From Schizochytrium sp. CCTCC M209059 (Eukaryota; Sar; Bigyra; Thraustochytrida; Thraustochytriidae): 36,852 nt of DNA. The notes under the pieces were generated by a model that saw nothing but the letters and a program-made list of their open reading frames with translations, did no database searches and was not told where the DNA came from. Positions 1-6,762 of this stretch are shown one piece after another. Where the stretch lies: contig KN805376.1 of the NCBI GenBank assembly GCA_000818945.1, positions 808,029-844,880 of the forward strand. The letters run 5' to 3'. Every line of letters starts with the position of its first letter. Positions within the stretch are counted from its first letter, which is position 1. Position numbers and translations under genes: made by a program.

Positions 1-457
1 GAGGTTCGCGCTGGAAGTGGCAGCTCGAAGGGGGAAGAAGGGGAGGAAGGGGGTGTGCACTCGCTTCCTTTTCGGGGCGGGTTATGTATGACACGAGATA
101 GGAAAGGAGAGGTCATTGCGATTGCTCTTACAGAGGGCATGCGCGCCCCAGAACGGGGGAGAAGGACGAGATGGACGGCGACGAAGACGAGGAGGACGCG
201 CGGCTTCACATCGAGCTTGCGGACGGGGCCGCTGCGCGAGCTGCGGCTTCCTGCGCTGCCGCGTTCCTGCGGCGCCTGTGAGGAGCACGGCACGCAATGC
301 AGCTGGCTGGCCAAGCAGCGTCGAAACCAAGCCCGCGAGCTCGCTCGCTAGCAAGCCGGCCGACGACCTTCTCGGCTCTACACCAGCCGGGCGGGGGGGC
401 CACCCGCGCCGTCTTGCGAGCCGCAGTCGCGAGGTCTTCTCGGGCCGTGCGTGCGCA

Positions 458-484
458 AGGCAGGCAGGCAGGCAGGCAGGCAGG
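458..484. repeat. (AGGC)n microsatellite
   Basis: Tandem 4-bp units are directly visible. They grade into GGGA units just downstream. Confidence 0.9.
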
Positions 485-688
485 GAGGGAGGGAAGTCTC
501 CTCCCGTCCCATCCTCTCCCTCCCGCCGCGTGAAAAAAGATACTCTGCGCCAAGCAACAGCACACGCAAGCACGCATGCGTGCAAGCGGGCGAGCACGGG
601 CCCCGCGACGCGACGCGACGCCCGAGGAGGCGAGGCCAGGCCAGGCCAGGCGAGGCAGAACCGCAACGCGGCGAGGTGCGTGAAGACG

Positions 689-745
689 CGAGGGAGGGAG
701 GGAGGGAGGGAGGGAGCGAGGGAGCGAGCGAGGGAGCGAGGGAGG
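689..745. repeat. (GAGG)n / (GAGC)n purine-rich repeat
   Basis: Tandem GAGG units shift to GAGC units. The plus strand is almost all purine apart from scattered C. Confidence 0.85.
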
Positions 746-1125
746 CGCGCACACCCGGCATGGCATGGCGCGCCATGCGGGGCGAGGCCGCGGGATGGCG
801 TGAGCGCAGGGAGACGCGACGCGACGCGACGCGGCGACGCGACGGCGACAGCGGCGGGGACTCGCGCAGCGGCGACAGCGGCGAGGAGGAGAAGAGCAGC
901 GGCGAGGAGGAGGAGGAGGAGAGCAGCAGCGGGTACGGCCGGAGAAGAGGGGCGGCGGCGAGGAGCGGACGAAACTCCGCGAGCCTTGCAATCGAGTGCT
1001 GGGCGAGAGGGAGACGGACAAGGAGACGATGGTGGCCGGCGAGAGAGGGAGAGAGAGAGGCGTGAGCGCGTAAGGGCGTAAGGGCGGACGCATGTGGCAG
1101 AATTATTCGACGCGCCATGGTGGAT

Positions 1126-1162
1126 GCAGACAGACAGACAGAGAGACAGACAGACAGACAGG
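1126..1162. repeat. (GACA)n microsatellite upstream of the SET gene
   Basis: Tandem GACA units interrupted by one GAGA unit. The same motif, again on the coding strand, lies upstream of the KIX-like gene (seen as GTCT on the plus strand near 12300-12330 and 12480-12530). Confidence 0.9.
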
Positions 1163-1396
1163 CCCTTGCGCGCGCGTTGGGGCGAGCGAGCAGTGACGCA
1201 AGAGGGAGGATGCGATGCGATCGGAGATGGAGAGAAAAGAAAGAATATCAAGTGACTGACGAACTGTAATCAACAAACGCCAGTCGAGCAAACCAAATCG
1301 ACCGCTTCGAAGTAGCGCAGATAGAGGAGTGCACGCAAGACGAGATAAAAGAGATCCATAGCGAGCTAGTCAGTCAGCGAAGAGCAGCAAAGAAAG

Positions 1397-2035
1397 ATGT
1401 TTGCGACCGCAGCGCTCCGCAGCGTGGGCAAGCCAAAATTCGCCCTGCGCCGGCTCACGACCGTGCTCAAGACCGGCGACGCCCTGGAACTGGTGCAGAC
1501 CGAGAACATCGGTCGCAAGGCCATCGCCAAGGTCGCGCTGCAGCCCGGCACCGTCATCAACGTCTTTGAGGAACCCGTCGAGTCGCGGCCGACCATGCAC
1601 ACGGTGCAGTTCGACGAGACGACGCACGTGGCGCCCACCCTGGGCGCAGAATTTATCAGCCACGCCTGCGCCGATACCAACACCCGCATTGTTGTGGACG
1701 AGGATTGCCGTAGCGCGTCCTTTGTTGTGACCAAGCCTGTCGAGGCCGGCGAGGATCTCTTTTTCAACTACAACACCACCGAGTGGGACATGAACTCGCC
1801 CTTTGCCTGCGCTTGCCCGGCATGCCAGGCTGCCGGCAAGACGACCAACGTTCAGGGCTTCAAGCACCTTACGATTGAGGAGCGCACCGCCATCATCAAG
1901 GAGGTCAGTCCCTTTGTGCGCAGCAAGAGTCTGCAAGAGGTTAACGAGTACAAGGCTCTGCTTGCCTCTTTGGAAGACAACACGGAGTACTTTGCATTTG
2001 ACGACGAGAGCGAGGACTGTGAAGCCTCTGCATAG
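1397..2035 (+). CDS. Small SET-domain protein (putative lysine methyltransferase)
   Basis: A 212-aa single-exon protein. Residues about 31-145 follow the SET fold: a start of the type ENIGRKAIAKVALQPGT, the core motif EFISHACADTN and then EDLFFNYN. It ends in a post-SET-like cysteine cluster (FACACPACQ, about 135-143). SET proteins transfer methyl groups from S-adenosylmethionine to lysine. The usual NHSC core reads SHAC here, so the Asn is replaced by Ser; the conserved Tyr (FNY) remains. The first 25 residues are Ala/Arg/Lys-rich without acidic residues, which resembles a mitochondrial targeting peptide, though this is only an inference. The tail is acidic. The start is the first ATG after a purine-rich leader (aaagaaagATG). 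Substrate unknown; activity uncertain because of the altered core. Confidence 0.82.
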   Translation: MFATAALRSVGKPKFALRRLTTVLKTGDALELVQTENIGRKAIAKVALQPGTVINVFEEPVESRPTMHTVQFDETTHVAPTLGAEFISHACADTNTRIVVDEDCRSASFVVTKPVEAGEDLFFNYNTTEWDMNSPFACACPACQAAGKTTNVQGFKHLTIEERTAIIKEVSPFVRSKSLQEVNEYKALLASLEDNTEYFAFDDESEDCEASA

Positions 2036-2880
2036 AAGTACGGCCCACACAGAGAGACAGACGAAGACAGACAGAGAGCGAGAGAGAGAGAGAGCGTAGA
2101 CTCGAACTCGGACTTGACGCCTTTCCTCGCGAACGGAAGCAAGAAAGTCGAGAATTGAGGAGGAAGGGGAAGGCGGGAAAAGTCGGGATGGATGGATGGA
2201 TGGATGGAAAGATGGATGAATGGCCGATTCCTTGATCCATTGATTGATCAATTTCGATGAATCTATTGCCCAGCTGGCTGATCGGCTAGCTGGCCAACTG
2301 GCTTTGCTGACTGACAAACTGGCGAACCGCCGCCCCTCGATATTTCGCATCAACATCATCATTTATAGTTTCATTTTTTTTTCCTTTTTCCCAAAGGTCA
2401 ATCCTTTTCTCATTTTTGTCCATCGTGTTGCCAACATGAGTCAAGTCATGACACGCAGTGATGAATGAATGATCAATCTTCTACGTATCGCGAGTGAGCA
2501 CGGTAAAATTCACCATCTTGCGAGTTTTTTCGAACCAAAAATGTACAAGGAAAAAGGTATAAAGCCAAGCGCAACAAGCACTTGCCATCGACAGCTGTGA
2601 CTGCTCAAGTCTAGCTTTCACGATGACCAATCACGCTTCCAAGCTTACTGATTTCTTGCATCACACGCTTAACTTGAGAAGTGGATGGGGACAAAACAGA
2701 AAAGAAACAACAATCAGAGAGAAATCGTCAAGATCATCGTCATTGTACAAAAGGTTTAGTTGATAAAAGAGCCGCGAGCAAGCGCTTTCCTCGCAGGTCG
2801 GCAAAACGCAGGGGGAGGGGGGAAAGGAAGGAGAGAGATAGGGAGGACTTGTAGAGAAGAGAGGTGACTGAGCCCAAGTT
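2036..2880. other. Convergent spacer between the SET and H2B genes
   Basis: No gene is supported here. The stretch holds GACA/GAGA repeats just after the SET stop (about 2050-2097), a GGAT-unit microsatellite (about 2185-2217) and AT-richer sequence from 2340 to 2800. It must contain the 3' ends of both genes. I found no metazoan-type histone stem-loop next to the H2B stop, so ordinary polyadenylation is likely. A TATAAA at about 2568-2573 and a CCAAT near 2630 are visible but no gene follows them. Confidence 0.6.
2185..2217. repeat. (GGAT)n microsatellite
   Basis: Seven or so tandem GGAT units followed by degenerate copies. Confidence 0.9.
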
Positions 2881-3240
2881 TTAGCTGGTGAACTTGGTGA
2901 CAGCCTTGGTGCCCTCCGACACGGCGTGCTTGGCGAGCTCACCAGGAAGCACAAGGCGGACGGCGGTCTGGACCTCGCGCGAAGAGAGGGTAGCCTTGTC
3001 GTTGTACTTGCCGAGCTTGCCAGCCTCGGTGGCGAGGCGCTCGAAGACATCGTTGATGAAGGAGTTCATGATGCTCATGGACTTCTTGGAGATACCGGTG
3101 TCCGGGTGCACCTGCTTGAGCACCTTGTAAATGTACGACGAGTAGGTCTCCGTGCGCTTCGAGCGCTTCTTCGACTTGTCGCCCGAGGCCTTGGTGGCCT
3201 TGGCCGCCTTCTTGCTAACGCCCTTGGATCCGCCGGCCAT
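2881..3240 (-). CDS. H2B: Histone H2B
   Basis: A 119-aa intronless protein, near the usual H2B length. The first 30 residues form a Lys/Ser/Ala-rich tail. The histone fold follows, with the family hallmarks ETYSSYIYKVLKQVHPDTGI, KSMSIMNSFINDVFERLA and SSREVQTAVRLVLPGELAKH. The C-terminus is GTKAVTKFTS, and K116 matches the H2B lysine that is ubiquitinated in other eukaryotes. It pairs with H2A to form the dimers of the nucleosome. The gene diverges from an H2A gene across a 751-bp shared promoter, which suits coordinated S-phase expression. On its coding strand, a (CAG)9 tract and a purine-rich leader precede the ATG. Confidence 0.98.
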   Translation of the reverse strand: MAGGSKGVSKKAAKATKASGDKSKKRSKRTETYSSYIYKVLKQVHPDTGISKKSMSIMNSFINDVFERLATEAGKLGKYNDKATLSSREVQTAVRLVLPGELAKHAVSEGTKAVTKFTS

Positions 3241-3274
3241 CTTTCCTGCTTATGGGTCTTGTATGCAAAAGCTA

Positions 3275-3301
3275 CTGCTGCTGCTGCTGCTGCTGCTGCT
3301 G
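3275..3301. repeat. (CTG)9 in the H2B 5' leader
   Basis: Nine perfect CTG units on the plus strand, which read as CAG on the H2B coding strand 34 nt before its ATG. Confidence 0.95.
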
Positions 3302-3577
3302 TTTTCTTCTTGTTGCTCGAGGAGGTTTCGGGTTTGCTTCGCCCAGCCGCGTAGGACCCTCGTCCGTCGCGCGCGTCGTCTGCGCCTTCCGTTTCCTTTC
3401 CTTTCTCCTTTTCTTTCTTCGCTCTTCTCTGTTTTCGCTTTTTACTCTCGCCCTCGCGCTGGCGCTCTCGCTCTTGCTCTCGCTCTCGCTTCTCGCCCTC
3501 GCTCTCGGTTACTACCCGCCCCCCTAGCTTTCCCTACTCTCCGCTAGCGCGGCCGTTCGTTGGCCCCCCCGACCCAA

Positions 3578-3726
3578 CCCTGCGCGCGCGGGGTTTTGTT
3601 TCTCGTACGAGCTCGCCACCCTTGCTTGTTTTTCCCGAGGGGCAAAATGGCTGGCGCAGAGGTGGTGGAAGCAGTGAATACCGGGTCCGGTGCAGCCGCA
3701 CCAAACAAAACCCCGCGCGCGCAGGG
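3578..3726. repeat. Perfect 24-bp inverted repeat in the histone promoter
   Basis: The left arm is 3578-3601 (begins ccctgcgcgcgcgggg, ends ttttgttt). The right arm is 3703-3726 and is its exact reverse complement. The arms enclose 101 bp that contain a 10-bp palindrome ctcgtacgag (3602-3611) and an imperfect one, accgg-gt-ccggt (3680-3691). The repeat sits at the strand switch between the two purine-rich leaders. It could be a pair of regulatory protein sites or a hairpin-forming boundary. A miniature transposon is less likely because no target duplication directly abuts the arms. Confidence 0.93.
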
Positions 3727-3991
3727 CCGACGGGCCGCCGGAAAGGCGCGGCGAAAGGGGGGAAAAGCAGAGAAGCGCAGCGAGAGCGGGAAAAAAAGAG
3801 GGGAAAGAAGCAGGCGCGATGAAGGAAGAAAGGGAGAGAGAAGCAAAAAACGAAAAAAAAACGAGAGCGCAGAGCGAAGCGAGCGCGGCGAGAACGGCGA
3901 GCCGGAGCAGCAGCAAACCAGCAACTCGAGCAGCAAACAAGCAACAAGAGCAGTAGCAGCAGCAGCAGCAAGAACACCTCAAGCAAGCAGA

Positions 3992-4375
3992 ATGTCGGGC
4001 AAGGGCAAGGGTGGACGCGGCAAGAAGGGTGGCAAGGCCACAACCCGATCGGCCAAGGCTGGTCTTCAGTTCCCCGTCGGTCGTATCGCGCGTTACCTCA
4101 AGAAGGGCGGCTACGCTACCCGTGTCGGTGGTGGTGCCCCCGTGTACATGGCCGCTGTCCTCGAGTACCTCGCCGCCGAGATCCTCGAGCTCGCCGGCAA
4201 CGCCGCCCGCGACAACAAGAAGGCGCGTATCATTCCCCGCCACATCCAGCTTGCCGTCCGCAACGATGAGGAGCTCAACAAGCTCCTCGGCAACGTGACC
4301 ATTGCCTCGGGTGGTGTGCTCCCCAACATTCACGCCGTGCTCATGCCCAGCAAGAAGAAGGCCCCCGCTGCCTAA
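3992..4375 (+). CDS. H2A: Histone H2A (canonical)
   Basis: A 127-aa intronless protein. After a Gly/Lys-rich tail (MSGKGKGGRGKKGGK) come the H2A signature AGLQFPVGRIARYLKKG, then PVYMAAVLEYLAAEILELAGNAARDNKK, the RIIPRHIQLAVRNDEELNKLL segment that carries the acidic patch, and VLPNIHAVLMP. The C-terminus KKKAPAA has no SQ(E/D) motif, so this is a canonical H2A rather than H2A.X, and it lacks H2A.Z-type signatures. A longer open frame extends upstream to 3560, but that part is repeat-coded leader. The ATG at 3992 gives the expected histone N-terminus. It is transcribed away from H2B and converges with the WD40 gene 115 bp downstream. Confidence 0.98.
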   Translation: MSGKGKGGRGKKGGKATTRSAKAGLQFPVGRIARYLKKGGYATRVGGGAPVYMAAVLEYLAAEILELAGNAARDNKKARIIPRHIQLAVRNDEELNKLLGNVTIASGGVLPNIHAVLMPSKKKAPAA

Positions 4376-4490
4376 GCAACCTGTTTCTGATCCATTTACA
4401 AAAAAATACAAACCCAACAATTGCATGTGTACATTATCAAAACAACAATTTGCTACTTCTTCTCCCCTTCTCCTACCACCCACCCATCCT

Positions 4491-5540
4491 TCATGATTCG
4501 TTTGCCTTTACCTTTTCGTTCCTTGCGAGTATGTCGCGATGGACAAAGACATTGCCATCGTATCCAGCCGTTAAAACCAAGCCATGCGACCCGGAGGAAG
4601 AGCATGCAAGCGCGCTCAGTGGGCCTTCGTGCATGTGCTCTTGCAAGATCTTACGGCCCGTCTCCACATCCCACATCCAGAGTTCGCCGCGCTCCGATCC
4701 GACACAAGCGTACTTGTTGTTGCTGTTGTTATTGTTATCGTCTTTACGCGGGCCATACAATTTGGCAGGGATGCGCGCGCTTGCGTTCACGTGACCTCGA
4801 AATGCTTGGAGTACCCTGCCCGACGATCGCTCCATGAGGCAGGCCATTCCGGGGTCCACGCAGCCAATGAGGACGCATGACCCATCCGTAGACGCGTCCA
4901 GGCTAGCCAAGGAAGTACCGCTGCTGCCGGCGTCCGTGGTGACAATCTTTTCAAGGTGGTCCGTGGTGACGATACCGCGACGAACGTCAAATGTTCGAAG
5001 CGTCCCATCCACGGATGCAGCCAAAATCTCAGCTTCGAGCACGTGTACTGCCGTGAGACTGTCTCGGAACCCGCGCAAGGTCATCACGCCCGCCGGGTTA
5101 CGAGAGCGCAGATCGTAAATGCGCGCCGTACAATCTTTGGCGCCGGTAACGACGAGATTGTTGGTTGGTGCAAAGCGCGTCGTTGTAAGTGGACCTGCGT
5201 GTCCATAGAGTCGCTGCACCACTTGCTGTTCTTCAACGTCCCACACAAATCCGCACTTGTCGTCGCCGCAGCACGCCATGGCGCTGCTGTCGTTGCTCAC
5301 GGCAACATCCACGAGTGGGTAGCCGTGTGGACCTGCAAAGACGGCGATCTCACGCGCCGTGTCTGCGTCCACCGTAGGATTGAAGAGTCGCACGCTCTTG
5401 TCTGCGCCCGCTGTCAGCGCGTAGCGTCCGGCAAAGCACGCCGCCAACACGCTCCCGCGGTGCCCGCGGAGCGTCACGCGCTGCTGCTGTTGCCCACGCT
5501 CTTGCTGGCCCACATCCACCTCGACTGCCTTGTCCGTCAT
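4491..5540 (-). CDS. WDR83: WD40-repeat scaffold resembling WDR83/MORG1
   Basis: A 349-aa intronless beta-propeller protein. Successive WD-type blades are visible: LRGHRGSVLAACF...DKSVRLFNP, GDDKCGFVWDV, LYGHAGPLTTTRF...DCTARIYDLRSRNP, AEILAASVDGTLRTFDVRRG, FRGHVN and GELWMWDVETG, ending with AGYDGNVFVH. Blade order and phrases such as the SVDG...DVRRG stretch match the WDR83/MORG1 family. Those proteins are usually about 315 aa and scaffold MAP-kinase modules; they are also found with spliceosomal complexes. Extra length comes from a Gln-rich N-terminal segment and an Asn/Asp run (DDNNNNSNNK) in a late loop. The ATG at 5538-5540 is the first in frame. It converges with H2A. The family assignment is from recalled pattern, so orthology needs a tree. 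Confidence 0.82.
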   Translation of the reverse strand: MTDKAVEVDVGQQERGQQQQRVTLRGHRGSVLAACFAGRYALTAGADKSVRLFNPTVDADTAREIAVFAGPHGYPLVDVAVSNDSSAMACCGDDKCGFVWDVEEQQVVQRLYGHAGPLTTTRFAPTNNLVVTGAKDCTARIYDLRSRNPAGVMTLRGFRDSLTAVHVLEAEILAASVDGTLRTFDVRRGIVTTDHLEKIVTTDAGSSGTSLASLDASTDGSCVLIGCVDPGMACLMERSSGRVLQAFRGHVNASARIPAKLYGPRKDDNNNNSNNKYACVGSERGELWMWDVETGRKILQEHMHEGPLSALACSSSGSHGLVLTAGYDGNVFVHRDILARNEKVKANES

Positions 5541-6762
5541 GGCGTCGAGTCAAGCCTCCGAGAGCTCCTGCAACCCCAGCGCTAGCTGTTCACGCGCGCT
5601 CAGGCGTGCTCTCCTCACGCGCGTATTCCTCCGCGCTGGGCCTGCGTCATGCCCTCGCGCGCGCGAGCCCAAGGCCGCTCGTTGGCATTCTTCTTCTGCA
5701 TGGCATTCTTCGTTCGTTCGTCTTGCTTCTTCTTGCAGTGCAAGATCGACCACGAAAAGGGAAAAGATCCGGTGGATGACGGGCTGCGGCGCAGGCGTCG
5801 CCAAGTCTAAGTCCGAGTCCGAGTCCGAGTCCTACAAGTTTTACCTCGCGGCAGATGAGAACGCGCACACAGCTGCACTGCTTGCGTGGAAAACTTCGCC
5901 GGCATTGGCATTGGCTCTTGGTGTCGAGGTGACTGGTGGGCCTGCTGTACCCCAAACGGCCTGGGCTCGAGAGGTATAGAACTTCGAAGTTCGCGGCGCT
6001 TAATTAGACTTCTTGCGCTTGAGTGGCGACGTGACCGTGCCGAATACGCCGCAATCAGTGCCACGGAGTCCGAGGTTTTTTGAGCCTCATTTGGCTAGAA
6101 ACCGGGCCAGGGCGCAGCCTCCCGAAAAATAAAAAATAAAAAAAAGGATTGTCAGAAAGAAAAGAAAAGGTAGGTCGTATGTGCAAAGGTCCTACTGGAT
6201 GTTTGGAGACCCCACCTTGGCAGGCCGCATGGGCCAAACGAAAGTAGGAAGGAGCTCCGAGCTGGGACGCGACCAAGATTGTCCGACGAGTACGACCGTG
6301 AGGATATGGGGAAAAAAGATCGTGCCGCGGTGGGCCCACGACGTGCCTCAAGCTTTGGAAAAGAATGGCATCGCAATTGACCTGATGCCGCGGCGTGTCC
6401 GCAGCAAGAGCGGACCATGATGCATGGTCGATTCCAATGTCCATCCTGTCTTGGAGGATGGCAAAAGGCGAAACCTGAATGGGGATAACCGAATGGCTTT
6501 TTTTTAATATGAACTAATTCTCTCCAGGCTTTCTTCGCTTCCTGAACGAGTCGAGGCCAACTTTTAACAGTAAGAGCCAGCTCCTAAGAACTTGAAATAT
6601 TTTTGGGGAAAAAATCAAAAGTAAGAGAATGACTTGCATCCGCCCAGTTGGCCCTCGACTCGGGCTGCGATGAACATGCAAAAAGCAAACCATTAAAGCC
6701 AACGTTCCGACGGAACAAGCGAGCACACGCACACGACAAGCAGGTCCACCGCGCACAAAACT
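5541..6762. other. Divergent spacer between the WDR83-like and VWA genes
   Basis: I see no supportable gene. Several short open frames exist on both strands (for example 5530-5979 plus, 6055-6444 minus) but none has a recognisable domain, and they overlap each other. A GTCCGA-type repeat lies at about 5812-5838 and an A-rich tract at about 6125-6150. Promoters for both flanking genes should be here. Confidence 0.5.

Larger units (their letters stand above)
1..1396. other. Stop-poor, simple-sequence upstream region
   Basis: I see no convincing gene in this stretch. It is very GC-rich and largely made of short tandem motifs, including AGGC units at about 458-484, GAGG/GAGC units at about 689-745, GACGC units at about 810-842 and GACA units at about 1126-1162. 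Because the repeats lack stop codons, long open frames exist on both strands (for example 82-1251 on the minus strand), but their products are Arg/Ala/Ser/Pro-rich with no domain. The segment nearest 1397 probably holds the promoter and 5' leader of the SET gene. A weak TATA-like gataaaa lies near 1344-1350. Confidence 0.6.
3241..3991. promoter_or_regulatory. Bidirectional H2B-H2A promoter with mirror symmetry
   Basis: The 751 bp between the two ATGs is arranged symmetrically. Next to each ATG, on its own coding strand, is a CAG-repeat tract (plus-strand CTG at 3275-3301 for H2B; CAG at about 3952-3970 for H2A), with an adjacent ctcgagcaacaag-type segment. Outside these lie long tracts that are purine-rich on the coding strand of each gene: plus-strand pyrimidine from about 3301 to 3540, plus-strand purine from about 3730 to 3950. 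In the middle is a perfect 24-bp inverted repeat. Spurious open frames cross the region in several frames. No clear TATA box is seen. Confidence 0.8.

Noticed and set aside
82..1251. 389-codon minus-strand frame and overlapping plus-strand frames
   Set aside because: Product is low-complexity Arg/Ala/Ser/Pro from microsatellites, open in several frames at once, with no domain.
2840..2880. Metazoan-type histone 3' stem-loop
   Set aside because: No stem-loop with a purine-rich downstream element is seen after the H2B stop, nor after the H2A stop at 4375.
3578..3726. Miniature inverted-repeat transposon
   Set aside because: No target-site duplication abuts the arms. A ccgac occurs on both sides but is four bases away from the left arm. 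Kept as a finding, not called as an element.
3560..3991. N-terminal extension of H2A
   Set aside because: The extension crosses the inverted repeat and purine-rich leader. The ATG at 3992 gives the normal histone start.
3524..4483. 319-codon minus-strand frame opposite H2A
   Set aside because: It is the antisense of H2A plus its repeat-rich leader.
5530..5979. 149-codon plus-strand frame
   Set aside because: Starts inside the WDR83-like 5' end, Ser/Ala-rich with a SESESES repeat, no domain.
6055..6444. 129-codon minus-strand frame and 6181-6420 plus-strand frame
   Set aside because: They overlap on opposite strands and neither shows a family motif.
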